This document shows, in pieces, positions 25,738 to 35,066 of a DNA stretch of 64,000 bases; position 1 is the stretch's first letter, and each line of letters begins with the position of its first letter. This DNA is from Bacteroides sp. Marseille-P3684 (GTDB lineage: Bacteria > Bacteroidota > Bacteroidia > Bacteroidales > Bacteroidaceae). A program made the translations under genes and the position numbers. The stretch lies in assembly GCF_900291465.1 (NCBI RefSeq), contig NZ_LT985808.1:1706408-1770407 (forward strand). Reading direction: 5' to 3'. The notes beneath the pieces were generated by a model. It saw nothing but the letters and a program-made list of their open reading frames with translations. It did no database searches and was not told the DNA's origin.

Positions 25738-27468
25738 TCACTTCACGTCGGCATCCACCGGAATCCAGCGCGGGTCACCGTACTCCTGCTGGTAAACGAC
25801 CGACGAGCCGTCGATGAGGGTGAAGTCGCCGGCGGCAGCATCGAGGAACAGCGCTTCGTCCGTCGTGTCGAGCGACACCAGGGTGAGGCCCGGCGACGAG
25901 AGCTGTTCGAAGTCCGTCGTGCAATAGTTGTTGCGGACGGTGGTGTTGCAGACGCCCGCATCGAGAATCTTGCCCGCGCTGTAGCCGAAGAGGCATCCGC
26001 TGACGGAGAGGTTCAGGGGGACGGCGAGCTCCGAGAAGTCGCCCACGGCGGTATAGGAAGTCTTCTTCGTCGCCCAGTTGTAGAAGGTACAGTTGCTGAT
26101 GCTGACGTTGCCTCCTTCCGTCACGGTAGCGTCGGCGGTCAGGCTTCCGAAGACACCCGGCGAGATGTAGAACTCATGGAAGGTGGAGTTAGTCACCCGG
26201 ACGTCGTTCCACACGTTGCCTCCCTTCTTTGGGGCATGGATGAAGCCGAACTGCTTCGTCACGAGCTTGGTGTCGTTGATACCCGTCACGCGGCAGTTGT
26301 CGATGCGGATGTGGTTGATGGTCGTGATCCCGTCGTTTGCCTCGTTCATCATGATGACGCCCGTAGGCAGCATGACGGCGGAGTTGACCAGTTCGAAGCG
26401 GTCGATGGTACAGTCGTTGCCTGCCGAGCGCTTGCCCACGCCGAAGAGGTAGGTCTTGCTGCCACGGCTGTTGTCCGGGACGTTCTCCTCCACGTCGACA
26501 TTCTCCACGGTGAAGTAGTCGATGTGCGGGTCGGTGCCCACCTGGAAGCCTCCCTCACGGACGTAGAGTGTCGGGTGCTCGCCCGGTTCGGCAAGCAGGG
26601 CGATGCTCTTGGTCAGGGCGATGGTGCCGGTCTTGCCGTCGGCAGCCCCTTCCTCGTTCAGGTAGTAGTCCACTCCGTTTTGCAGGCAGAAGACCAGTTC
26701 GCTCAGCGAAGCGTCCTCCATGCCTGCCTTGATGCGCGCATAGAGGTCGGCACCGTCGGTCACACTGACGGCACCTGCGGGCATGCCTCCGGTGCGGAAC
26801 CGGCGGACGTTGTAGTCTTCAGCCCCTTCGGGAGCTTGGCTGTTGGTCAGTGCCACGTAGTAGACCGTGCGGGGCGACAGTCCGCTGAGGCGGTAGCTGC
26901 CGGCAGCGACATCGGTGGCTGACAGGGACACCGCGCTGCCTTCCGTTCCGGCTTCCATCTCCTCCTCCGTCCAGACACAGAGACCGTCGACAGGGTTTGT
27001 CTCGTCTACGCCGGTCCATTGCAGCAGGACAGAGCCGTCGGTGATGTTCCTCTCGTCGACCGGATAGAGCAGCTTCGGCACGATGCGCGAGAGGGTGCTG
27101 ACGGTCGACTCGTAGACCGTCCAGTTGGAGACGAGCTGCATCGCCTCGTTGTTGGCACGCACACGGACGTAGTAGGCGGTCTCATACTTCAGGTTGTCGA
27201 AGGTGCACTTCCCGCCCTCGACAGTCTGGCTGAGTGTGGCGGATGCGGCAAAGGTGGAGTCTTCCGAGAGCTCAGCCGTGTAGGAGGTCGGCTCACCCGA
27301 GGTGCGCCATGCCAGCGAGATGCTGTTCCCGTCCGCCACGCAGGACGAGGCGATGAATGAAGGACGGAACAGGCGGGGCATTGCCTCCTTGTCGTCGCTG
27401 CACGACAGGAAGCACAGGGAGGACACGAGGAGTGTCAGGTATAGTGTCAGGTGTAGTGTTGTTTTCAT
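25738..27468 (-). CDS. Surface lipoprotein with FN3-like and DUF4957/DUF5123-like domains
   Basis: A 576-residue lipoprotein. ATG 27468 gives the leader MKTTLHLTLYLTLLVSSLCFLSCSDDK with a lipobox at Cys23 and an acidic surface-export stretch. Residues about 30-230 look like two fibronectin-III repeats (ISLAWRTSGEPTSYTAELSE; VLLQWTGVDETNPVDG). The rest is a beta-helix-like region with repeated IDNCRV, VTNSTFH and ISNCTFYN rungs, resembling the DUF4957 and DUF5123 domains that accompany pectate lyases in Bacteroidales loci. The likely role is binding pectic polymer at the surface; no lyase residues are evident. It lies between SusD (13 bp) and the pectate lyase. Confidence 0.75.
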   Translation of the reverse strand: MKTTLHLTLYLTLLVSSLCFLSCSDDKEAMPRLFRPSFIASSCVADGNSISLAWRTSGEPTSYTAELSEDSTFAASATLSQTVEGGKCTFDNLKYETAYYVRVRANNEAMQLVSNWTVYESTVSTLSRIVPKLLYPVDERNITDGSVLLQWTGVDETNPVDGLCVWTEEEMEAGTEGSAVSLSATDVAAGSYRLSGLSPRTVYYVALTNSQAPEGAEDYNVRRFRTGGMPAGAVSVTDGADLYARIKAGMEDASLSELVFCLQNGVDYYLNEEGAADGKTGTIALTKSIALLAEPGEHPTLYVREGGFQVGTDPHIDYFTVENVDVEENVPDNSRGSKTYLFGVGKRSAGNDCTIDRFELVNSAVMLPTGVIMMNEANDGITTINHIRIDNCRVTGINDTKLVTKQFGFIHAPKKGGNVWNDVRVTNSTFHEFYISPGVFGSLTADATVTEGGNVSISNCTFYNWATKKTSYTAVGDFSELAVPLNLSVSGCLFGYSAGKILDAGVCNTTVRNNYCTTDFEQLSSPGLTLVSLDTTDEALFLDAAAGDFTLIDGSSVVYQQEYGDPRWIPVDADVK

Positions 27469-27481
27469 ACGATGCATGTGT

Positions 27482-29476
27482 TTAATATCCGTAGTAGTTC
27501 TTCAGCAGTCCCTGGTGGCTCGACAGCGCGTCGGGCGGGATGGGGCAGAGGTAGCGCACGGGGTCGGTCTGCGGGTTCACCGAAGAGGCATTCGACTCGT
27601 TGATGTAGCCGTAGAACGAATAGAGGATGGCGGCAGCCGGTTCCCACTGTGCCGGGTTGGAGTTCTTCACCTGCGCACAGTACTGGTTGCACATGTTGAA
27701 CTTGGTGTAGCCCGCGGGTGCCGATGACGGATAGGACTCCAGCGCCTGGTCGTAGGAGCTGATGCCGTTCTCGCTGTACCAGCCGATGGTCTGTGCCACG
27801 TAGTGGTTGACCGGATTGACGGCATCCTCCATCTTGTAGTAGGCGACGGCAGGATAGTCGTCAAAACGTTCGTCGTACGTCGGGTCGGCAAACGGCTTGG
27901 TCGTGTTGGCAAGCTCCTTGGTACGTGACACCTTGCCGAGCTGTATCCAGTCGTGATAGAGGTTGTAGAGCGTTTCCCCGTAGAGGTTCCAGCGTGCAAG
28001 GTCATAGCGGCGTATCTTCTCGCCTCCCAGCTCCCATGCCCGTTCCTGCACGATGGCATCAAAGAACGCTTCCTTGGTGGTGAGGGCGCTCACGTAGGCA
28101 TCCACCTTCTCCGCCCAGTCTTCCGAGCTGAACGCCCGGCGGCGTACGGTGCGTAAGGCTTCGCGTGCCTCTTCGGTCGGTCCGTTATGGTTCTCGTTGA
28201 CGGCTTCGGCGTACATCAGGAGCACGTCGGCATAGCGCATGTAGGGCCAGTTGATGCCCGTACCCTTGTTGGACGTGCTGCCCAGAGGATTCTCCATGAA
28301 GAGTCGGTTGAACTTGCCGCAGAACACCGTCAGTCCGGCAATGGGTTTCTGGGTGAGGCTCATGGTGCCGTAGTTCTCGTAGCGGAAGAGTTCGCAGGTG
28401 ATGTCGCGGCGCAGGTCTTTCCGGTCGAAGGAGAGCATGTAGGTCAGGGCGAGCTTGTCACCACCCGAGGAGTAGCCGTAGGGAGCGTTGGAGGCGTTCT
28501 GTCCCTCGTCGTTCTTCTGTGAGACGATGTACGTGCCGAGCGAATAGCCGATTTCTCCCGAGCCGCCTACCTTGGCAGGCACGTCGAAGATGTTGTCGTC
28601 GTTCACCGGGACAATCCAGTTGCACTCGTCGACCCACACCTGACGGAACGTGCGGCTGAGGCTGTGCTTCCCCTCCTTGACCACCTTTCCCGCATACTCT
28701 TCGGCGATGCGGTAGTACTCCTGCCAGTCGTCGCTGCGCTTCATCGTGCCGATGGCGGAAGGGTCGTCGTAGTCCGGTCGCAGGCTCCATCCGCCACGGC
28801 ACAGCGCCATGCGGGCAATGAGTGCCTGGCAGAACTCGCGCGATGCCGCCTCACAGCCGCGGTCGGACGACTCGGCATAGAGCATGGTCGGCTCTGCCTC
28901 GATGAGGTCGTTGATCATGTCGGTCAGGATGGTGTCCCGGTCGGTCGTCCCGATGAAAAGCTCATCCTTGTTGCCGGCAGGCTTGCGGCGGTAGGGGACG
29001 TCGCCCCAGTTGCGCACCAGCTCGAAGTAGTACATGGCGCGGAGCACCTTCGCCTCGCCGTAGTAGTGCATCAGCTTGGAGGGCTGTGTCTTGTCGGCTG
29101 ACGCGAACAGGGCACTCTGCTCGATGCCTTCGATGACATCATTGGCGCGGTTGATGCCGTCGTACATGCCAGCCCAGATGTCGTCGTACGAGCTGATGTC
29201 TCCCGTGCTGGGGACGAAGGCACACTCCTTGAGATTCGAGGAGGTCGTGCAGGTGGTGAACTCCACGTCGGTGTTGAACAGCATCTTCTTGGCGAGTACG
29301 CCCACCCAGCCCTTTCCGCTGACCATCGGGACGTAGATGCCGTTGACGGCAGTTCCGATTTCCGATTCACTTTCAAAGATGTAGTTGCGGTCGAAGGTCG
29401 AGGGCGACTCCACGTCGAGGAAGTCATTGCACGACGCCAGGGCGACCGTCAGTAGTAGAAGTATCAGTTTTTTCAT
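27482..29476 (-). CDS. SusD-like glycan-binding lipoprotein
   Basis: A 664-residue SusD-family lipoprotein, at the long end for the family, with a lipobox at Cys16 (LASC-NDFLDVESP). Family features are AKVLRAMYYFELVRNWGDVPYRR in the first half, YADVLLMYAEAVNE (the usual conserved helix) and IVQERAWELGGEKIRRYDLARWN near the C-terminus. The context of SusC, a pectate lyase and a DUF4957/5123-like protein points to pectin oligosaccharides as ligand. Confidence 0.93.
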   Translation of the reverse strand: MKKLILLLLTVALASCNDFLDVESPSTFDRNYIFESESEIGTAVNGIYVPMVSGKGWVGVLAKKMLFNTDVEFTTCTTSSNLKECAFVPSTGDISSYDDIWAGMYDGINRANDVIEGIEQSALFASADKTQPSKLMHYYGEAKVLRAMYYFELVRNWGDVPYRRKPAGNKDELFIGTTDRDTILTDMINDLIEAEPTMLYAESSDRGCEAASREFCQALIARMALCRGGWSLRPDYDDPSAIGTMKRSDDWQEYYRIAEEYAGKVVKEGKHSLSRTFRQVWVDECNWIVPVNDDNIFDVPAKVGGSGEIGYSLGTYIVSQKNDEGQNASNAPYGYSSGGDKLALTYMLSFDRKDLRRDITCELFRYENYGTMSLTQKPIAGLTVFCGKFNRLFMENPLGSTSNKGTGINWPYMRYADVLLMYAEAVNENHNGPTEEAREALRTVRRRAFSSEDWAEKVDAYVSALTTKEAFFDAIVQERAWELGGEKIRRYDLARWNLYGETLYNLYHDWIQLGKVSRTKELANTTKPFADPTYDERFDDYPAVAYYKMEDAVNPVNHYVAQTIGWYSENGISSYDQALESYPSSAPAGYTKFNMCNQYCAQVKNSNPAQWEPAAAILYSFYGYINESNASSVNPQTDPVRYLCPIPPDALSSHQGLLKNYYGY

Positions 29477-29496
29477 AATTCGTTCGAAGCAGTGTG

Positions 29497-32400
29497 TTAG
29501 AAATTAAGGTTGATGCCCACGGTATAGGTGCGGCTGCGTGGGGTCTGGTTGTTGTCGATGCCCGGGGTCAGTCCTTTCTGGATGTTCACTTCGGGGTCGT
29601 AGCCGCTGTATCCGGTCAGTGTGAAGAGGTTGCTGCCGGAGAAGTAGAGTCGCAGGCTCTTGACGCCGACGCCGCTCAGCCAACGTTCCGGCAGGGTGTA
29701 GCCGACGGTCAGTGTGCTCAGGCGGAGGAAGGAGCCGTCCTCGATGTAGTCGCTCATGGTGATGCCCTGTGTCACCGACATCCACGAGTAGGTCTTGGCG
29801 TTCCGGTTCAGCTCGGCGAGGGCGACAGGGTCTGAGGAGACGTTCACTCCGTTGTCGTCGACATAGCGCCAGCGGTTTGCCAGATTCATGTCGGTGGAGA
29901 GGTTGGAGTAGTTGCGCCGTATGGCGGAGTTCAGGTACGCCTTGTTGACGTTGAAGATGTCGAAGTCATACATGAAGTTGAAGAAGGCGGCGAAGTCCAG
30001 GTTGCCCCAGTTTCCCGTCAGTCCGAAGCCTCCGGTGAACATCGGGTTGGTGTCGCCTATCTGTGTCATGTCGTCTTCCGTGATGAGGTCGGAGCCGTTG
30101 TCCGAGAGGTCCTTCAGTTTCATGGCACCCGGCTTCATGCTGAAGTTGCCCGAGCTGAACGAGGAGTTGTCCGCCACGCCCGGCTTCAAGGTCCACTTCC
30201 GGGTGGTCTCGTCGAAGTTGAAGTCGTCGACGGTGTAGAAGCCGTCGTTGACAAAGCTGTAAATCAGTCCCATGCTCTTGCCCACCTCCATCTTGTAGTT
30301 GTAGGAGCCGTACCAGTTGGACAGGGACGCCTTGGTCTTCCATTCCGTCTCCCCGTTCGAGAGCTTCTCCACCTTATTCTTATTGAAGGCGATGTTGAAG
30401 TTGGCAGAGAGGTTGAAGTTCTTCGACTTGACGAGTTGTCCCTCCAGGGTGATTTCCACACCCCGGTTGGAGGTCTCGCCGACGTTGGTCATCTGACGTC
30501 CGTAGCCCGAGGAGTTGGGGATGATGGTCGGGACGAGCAGGTCCTTGGTCGTATTCCAGTACACGTCGAACGTACCGGAGAGCCTTCCCTTGAAGAAGCC
30601 GAAGTCCACGCCGAGGTTGCGGGTGATGGTGGTCTCCCACTTCAGGTCCGGGTCATAGAGGTAGGTCTGGTCGGCAAACTGGTAGTAGTTGTACTCCTCG
30701 TTGTTGAACTCCGGTGCCGTGCTGCCGCTCTTGACGGCATAGACACTGTGCCACAGGTCGTCGTTGATGCGGTTGTTTCCCGCCAGACCGTAGCTGGCAC
30801 GCAGCTTCAGTTCGGAGATGAAGCGCACGTTCTTCATCCACGGCTCGTTGGACAGACGCCAGGCGATGGACCCTGCCGGGAAGACGCCCCACTGGTTTCC
30901 CGGTGCGAACTTGGTCGACCCGTCGGCACGCATGGTGAACGTGGCATAGTAGCGATTGCGGAAGTTGTAGAGTGCACGTCCGAAGTAGGAGGCAGTGCGG
31001 GTCGGGGCTTCCTTGGAACTGGTGCTCTGGTTGGGTGTACCCAGGGCGAAGTTCTCCAGTGCCGCTTCCGCCGTGATGGTGGCGGGGAAGTAGCGGGCGC
31101 TCATGAAGGTCTGTTCGCTCTGCGAGTGGTTGATTTCCTGACCCACCATCAGGTTGACGTTGTGCCGCTTGTTGAAGGAGTTGCGGTAGGTCAGCGTGTT
31201 GGCGAGGCGGTAAGTCTCCTTGTATCCCTTCGTCCGTTCAGCCGACGGCAGGTTGTTCATTCCCGAGCCGGATGCCTTGCTCGACAAGGCACCGTAGAAC
31301 TTGTTGTCATTGGAATACTTGGTGCTGATGCCGTACTCCGAGCGGAACTGCAGCCCCTTCACGATGTCCCACACGAGGGCGGCTTTCAGGTCGACGAGCT
31401 GTTCGGTACGTTTGCGGTAGTTCTGCTCATTCTCTTCCAGCGGCGTGTAGCGCTTGTTCAGGGTGTTGCCTTCTTCGTCGAGGTTCTCCTCGTCGCTCTC
31501 CGCATCCTCTATCACGTCGCTGCTCAGTCCGTTGGTCGGACGGTAGCGCAGGGCTGTCAGGACGCTTGTGCCGGCTGTGCCCGCTCCGTCGATGGTCCGT
31601 GTGCGGTAGGTCGCGTTGGTTTCCAGACGGAGGTTTTTCACCAGTTCCTGATTCAGCTTCAGGTTGATGTTATGGCGCGACATGCCCGAGCCGATGAGCT
31701 GTCCCTCGTCGTCGTTGAACGTATAGCTCAGGTTGAACTTGGTCTTCTCCGTGCCTCCGTTGATGGTCACGTTGTAGTATTGCGAGATGGGGTTGCCTCC
31801 GAGAATTTCGTCCTGCCAGTCGGTGGAGTCGGTGTACTTGTACAGTTCGATGTCGTCGTAGTAGCCGAAGTTCTTGATGAATGACTCGTCCGAGCCCTTG
31901 CGTATCATCTCGTACTCATAGTCCGCCATGACGAACTCGTAGTTGTCCATCACGGGCAACTTCTTTGCCAGCGTACGCGTCTGCACGTAGCTGTTGAACT
32001 GGATGGAGGTTTTCCCGATCTTCGGGTTCTTGGTCGTGATGATGACCACACCGTTGGCACCCCGTGCACCGTAGATGGCGGTCATGGAGGCTTCCTTCAG
32101 GACGTCGATGGACTCGATGTCCGTCAGGGGAATGCCGCTCAGGTCGTCCACCGGAAAGCCGTCGACGAGGTAGAGCGGGGAGTTGTCCTGTGTGATGGAG
32201 CCTCCGCCACGTACCCGGACGCTGATTTCCGCGTCCAGCGCACCGTCGGCTGTGGTCACTTGCACACCGGCCATCTTACCGGCAATGGCGTCGGCGATGG
32301 AGCTGGAAGCTACCTTCGAGAGCGTTTCGGCTGAGACCGACGCGATGGAACCCGTGACGTCGCTGCGGCGGATGTTGCCGTAACCCAGGACAACCACTTC

Positions 32401-32997
32401 GTCGAGCAGCTCGGCATCTTCTTTCAACTCGACCCGTGCCAGTGCCCGGGTATCACTGGCCCGGATATCCTGCGACTGGAAACCGATGTAGGAGAATGAG
32501 AGGGCTGCCCCGTCGGGGACGTTCCTCAGGGTGTAGCGTCCCTCCATGTCGGTGATGGCACCCAGCTGCGTCCCTTTCACTTGTACGGTGGCTCCGATGA
32601 TGGGTTCGCCCGACGCGTCAATGACCGTTCCCTGGATGGTCTTTCCCTTCCGGTCGGTCGTGTTCTCCTTCTTCCCCACCGTGATGGTCTTGTTGTTGCG
32701 GATGAACGACAGTCCCGTCTGTCGGGAGAGTTCCCTGAGGATGTCTTCCAGCGAAGCGTCCCTGAACTTCAGGGTCACCTCGTAGGTGGAGTTGACCAGC
32801 TCTTCGTCGTAGAAGAACTTGTAGCCGGACTGCCGGGTTATCTGATTGAATACATTTGTGATGCGCTCATTGCGCACGTTCAGTGTGACAGCGGTCTTCT
32901 CCTGCGCCATCAGCGAAGGGGCAGGGACGGTACATAGCAGTGACAGTCCCAACAGACAGGTACAGGTCTTCCGCTTGAATGGATGTGTGTGTTTCAT
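29497..32997 (-). CDS. SusC-like TonB-dependent transporter with STN signalling domain
   Basis: A 1166-residue transporter. Order: signal peptide (to about 32), STN/secretin-TonB N-terminal domain (about 38-108, with LEDILRELSRQTGLSFI), a carboxypeptidase-regulatory-like domain (about 119-205), plug (about 215-330, with VRGGGSITQDNSPLYLVDG and IDVLKEASMTAIYGARGANG) and barrel. An STN domain normally contacts a FecR anti-sigma factor when substrate binds. A FecR gene lies 131 bp upstream, so this is a self-regulated trans-envelope signalling importer. Confidence 0.94.
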   Translation of the reverse strand: MKHTHPFKRKTCTCLLGLSLLCTVPAPSLMAQEKTAVTLNVRNERITNVFNQITRQSGYKFFYDEELVNSTYEVTLKFRDASLEDILRELSRQTGLSFIRNNKTITVGKKENTTDRKGKTIQGTVIDASGEPIIGATVQVKGTQLGAITDMEGRYTLRNVPDGAALSFSYIGFQSQDIRASDTRALARVELKEDAELLDEVVVLGYGNIRRSDVTGSIASVSAETLSKVASSSIADAIAGKMAGVQVTTADGALDAEISVRVRGGGSITQDNSPLYLVDGFPVDDLSGIPLTDIESIDVLKEASMTAIYGARGANGVVIITTKNPKIGKTSIQFNSYVQTRTLAKKLPVMDNYEFVMADYEYEMIRKGSDESFIKNFGYYDDIELYKYTDSTDWQDEILGGNPISQYYNVTINGGTEKTKFNLSYTFNDDEGQLIGSGMSRHNINLKLNQELVKNLRLETNATYRTRTIDGAGTAGTSVLTALRYRPTNGLSSDVIEDAESDEENLDEEGNTLNKRYTPLEENEQNYRKRTEQLVDLKAALVWDIVKGLQFRSEYGISTKYSNDNKFYGALSSKASGSGMNNLPSAERTKGYKETYRLANTLTYRNSFNKRHNVNLMVGQEINHSQSEQTFMSARYFPATITAEAALENFALGTPNQSTSSKEAPTRTASYFGRALYNFRNRYYATFTMRADGSTKFAPGNQWGVFPAGSIAWRLSNEPWMKNVRFISELKLRASYGLAGNNRINDDLWHSVYAVKSGSTAPEFNNEEYNYYQFADQTYLYDPDLKWETTITRNLGVDFGFFKGRLSGTFDVYWNTTKDLLVPTIIPNSSGYGRQMTNVGETSNRGVEITLEGQLVKSKNFNLSANFNIAFNKNKVEKLSNGETEWKTKASLSNWYGSYNYKMEVGKSMGLIYSFVNDGFYTVDDFNFDETTRKWTLKPGVADNSSFSSGNFSMKPGAMKLKDLSDNGSDLITEDDMTQIGDTNPMFTGGFGLTGNWGNLDFAAFFNFMYDFDIFNVNKAYLNSAIRRNYSNLSTDMNLANRWRYVDDNGVNVSSDPVALAELNRNAKTYSWMSVTQGITMSDYIEDGSFLRLSTLTVGYTLPERWLSGVGVKSLRLYFSGSNLFTLTGYSGYDPEVNIQKGLTPGIDNNQTPRSRTYTVGINLNF

Positions 32998-33128
32998 TGG
33001 TTAATGTGTATTTGGCAATAGGGTATGATAAATGCGAGGTTGTTCTTCCGGGGGGGCGCTCCTGTCGGAGCCGTGTTTTCAGGTAGGTGCTTTGCGGTTC
33101 ATGAGGTTGTGGGTTTTTGATGGATGTT

Positions 33129-34121
33129 TCAGTCTTTGTAGAGGAGGATGTCGTTCCCTTCCTTCCGGTAGTGTATGCCACTGGTGAACTCGATGGACTG
33201 GAGCACGGATTCGAGGTTGGGGTTGTCATGCTCTCCGGAGATAAGGTTGTCGAAGGTCTGACCGGGTGCCAGACGGATGCGGCAACCGTAGAGACGTTCC
33301 AAGGTCTTCACCACATCGCTCATGGGTGTCCGGTCAAAGTAGAGGAACCCTTTCCGCCAGGTCGCGGCTTCGTGCTCCATCCGCTGCTTGTTGAATACGT
33401 CGGACGAGGTGTTGCACACCATCTGCTCGTTCGCCTTCAGGCGCATCATGGCTTCCGGAAGGTCGACCTGCACCTTGCCCTCTTCCACTTCCACCGCGAT
33501 AATCTCGTCGGTGGAGTAGGACTTGACATTGAAGCGTGTTCCCAGTACCCGGACATCCATGCGGCTGGTCTTTACCACGAAGGGGTGCGCTGCGTCATGT
33601 GTCACACTGAAGAAACCTTCCCCCTCCAGTTCCACTTCACGGGTTTCGGCAAGGAACTGTTCCGGATAGCGTACCCGTGAACAGGCATTCAGGGTGAGCC
33701 GTGTCCCGTCGGGCAGCATGATGTCGCGGTGTTCGTTGACAGCCGTGGCTACCTCCAGGTAGTCGACCGTTGCCTTCCGCCAGTAGTCCCACAGGTAGAC
33801 ACTGCCCAGTACGAAGCAGACCACTGCCGCCACTTGGAGCAGGCGACGCACGAACCGTGTCTTGCTGCGTTCGGGTTGCGGGGCAGGTGCTTGCAGCTGT
33901 TGCAGCAGACGGCGTGCCTCCGCACGGTATTGTTCCTTCTTCTGTTCGTCAGGAGTCAGGGCGGGAGAGGAGGACTCTTCCCACAGTCCGGAGTCGTCCG
34001 CTTCCGTGATGTCGGATGCGTCCTTGTCCTTGCTAAGGTCAAACAGCCGTTGGGCATCCTCTGTCGTATAGAGGTTGTCCCAGTAACGTTGCAGCCAGTC
34101 AGGTGTCTTTCTTGTTTTCAT
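33129..34121 (-). CDS. FecR-like anti-sigma factor
   Basis: A 330-residue FecR-family protein. A cytoplasmic N-terminal part (1-90, with PDWLQRYWDNLYTTEDAQRLF) is followed by one membrane helix (about 93-111) and a periplasmic FecR domain (LPDGTRLTLNACSRVRYPE, LEGEGFFSV, HPFVVKT, VLGTRFNVKSY). A C-terminal STN-like segment (YFDRTPMSDVVKTLERLYG) ends the protein. It would sequester an ECF sigma factor until the SusC STN domain signals. The expected sigma gene is not adjacent upstream; that region holds a short TIR element and repeat copy B. Confidence 0.93.
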   Translation of the reverse strand: MKTRKTPDWLQRYWDNLYTTEDAQRLFDLSKDKDASDITEADDSGLWEESSSPALTPDEQKKEQYRAEARRLLQQLQAPAPQPERSKTRFVRRLLQVAAVVCFVLGSVYLWDYWRKATVDYLEVATAVNEHRDIMLPDGTRLTLNACSRVRYPEQFLAETREVELEGEGFFSVTHDAAHPFVVKTSRMDVRVLGTRFNVKSYSTDEIIAVEVEEGKVQVDLPEAMMRLKANEQMVCNTSSDVFNKQRMEHEAATWRKGFLYFDRTPMSDVVKTLERLYGCRIRLAPGQTFDNLISGEHDNPNLESVLQSIEFTSGIHYRKEGNDILLYKD

Positions 34122-34217
34122 CGTTGCAGGTGAATGAAGGGGAGTGAATCTTCATTACATCAATTAATACACATAAGAGAAGCCTACCTGGGGTATGATT
34201 TGCTTTTATTAACAAAA
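34122..34217. other. FecR upstream region
   Basis: About 100 bp without a gene. No clear TAnnTTTG promoter is visible on the minus strand. Confidence 0.4.
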
Positions 34218-34402
34218 AATGTAGGGGCGACCGGTCTGGTCGCCCGGTCCAATCAATCCTTATTGGTCCGTTATTCTAGGGGCAATTACAATTGTATATT
34301 GGGTGTTTGTGGATGGCTGTTGTTGAATCGGGTGTTGTTGGATCATTTATTATTGGACCAACCATTATTGGACCGGGCGACCAGACCGGTCGCCCCTACA
34401 TT
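34218..34402. mobile_element. MITE-like element with perfect 36-bp terminal inverted repeats
   Basis: Positions 34218-34253 and 34367-34402 are perfect reverse complements over 36 bp. Each arm is itself a hairpin: GGGCGACC, loop GGTCT, GGTCGCCC. The 113-bp interior has no coding frame of its own and contains scattered TTATTGGTCC/ATTGGACC motifs. No clear target-site duplication flanks it (AAAAA on the left, GGGAT on the right). GTAGGGGCGACC-type hairpin repeats are common as dispersed REP/MITE-like sequences in many bacteria, so a non-autonomous element is the best reading. No transposase lies in the window. Confidence 0.75.
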
Positions 34403-34430
34403 GGGATTGGTGGACGTTCCTGAATTGTGA

Positions 34431-34985
34431 TTTGACAAAATGTCAAACGAAGGGGGCTACAATGTCTTTCCTCGCACCAAAATATGGTTTGGTGGATTCG
34501 GAGGCCCTTCTCGGGCGATTTGCAAAATACAGATTGATGCAGACAGGGGTGTTAGAACGACATTATGGGCGGGGTTAGAAACGGATGGGTGTCCTTTTTC
34601 TGTTTTCGGTTCCTAATGGTTCCCTATTTATTACCTTCCGATTTGTTGACAGCACCTTTCTTCTGGAGAGTGAAACTCACTTCTTTTTACTTCCGTTTTC
34701 CAAAGATTTGACTTCCGGGCACGAAACAATCGTGTTTGGCAGGTGAAACTATATTGTTTGACGCCTCAAACTATATTGTTTGGCTCGCGAAACAATATAG
34801 TTCCGGGCACGTTTTGTCTGTTTTCCGAAAATGAAATGTATAGTTTTCTAAAATCAAACCCTTTTTTCGCCGTTTTTGTTTGCATTCATTCACGGTTGAC
34901 TCCTGATTGGACTGCTTATTGAAAAAGATGCGTTAGCAGGAAACAGGGATTCCGCTGAATCTGTCAAGCAGAATTGCCGAAGTAG
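34431..34985 (+). repeat. Long intergenic repeat, copy B, with 22-bp-phased dyad array
   Basis: Diverged copy of the element at 9361-9906. Shared blocks are TTTGACAAAATGTCAAACGAA (34431-34451), CTTCTCGGGCGATTTGC then AAAATACAGATTGATGCA (34508-34541), the array, GCGTTAGCAGGAAA (34930) and GAATCTGTCAAG near 34958. It lies between the MFS gene end and the FecR gene start. The MITE-like element abuts its left side. No gene is supported. Confidence 0.8.
34702..34825 (+). repeat. 22-bp-phased palindrome array in copy B
   Basis: Units start at 34702, 34724, 34746, 34768, 34790 and (degenerate) 34812, again exactly 22 bp apart. Sequences include AAAGATTTGACTTC, AAACAATCGTGTTT, AAACTATATTGTTT (twice) and AAACAATATAGTTC. 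Most dyads carry one or two changes from perfect symmetry, while the spacing is unchanged. Spacers include GGCAGGTG, GACGCCTC and GGCTCGCG. Confidence 0.85.
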
Positions 34986-35024
34986 TTTCTTTTTGATGTC
35001 TCCGCTTGGGGAGGGATGAAATGA

Positions 35025-35066
35025 CGCGGAGGATGCGTGCGTCCGTTGGAACACGCATCCTCCGCG
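35025..35066. terminator. Hairpin downstream of the MFS gene
   Basis: CGCGGAGGATGCGTG and CACGCATCCTCCGCG form a perfect 15-bp stem with a 12-base loop, 32 bp past the MFS stop. Only short T-runs flank it, so it may act by structure. Confidence 0.7.

Noticed and set aside
34218-34402. Invertible promoter segment flanked by inverted repeats
   Set aside because: The interior has no promoter-like TAnnTTTG facing a gene at sensible spacing, and the arms are hairpin-type REP/MITE sequences. No invertase gene is near. Not excluded, but weaker than the MITE reading.
34134-34430. 98-codon frame across the TIR element
   Set aside because: It is produced by the inverted repeats themselves, and no protein features were seen.
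35025-35066. Part of repeat copy B
   Set aside because: The 15-bp hairpin has no counterpart in copies A or C and is better explained as the MFS gene's transcription-end structure.
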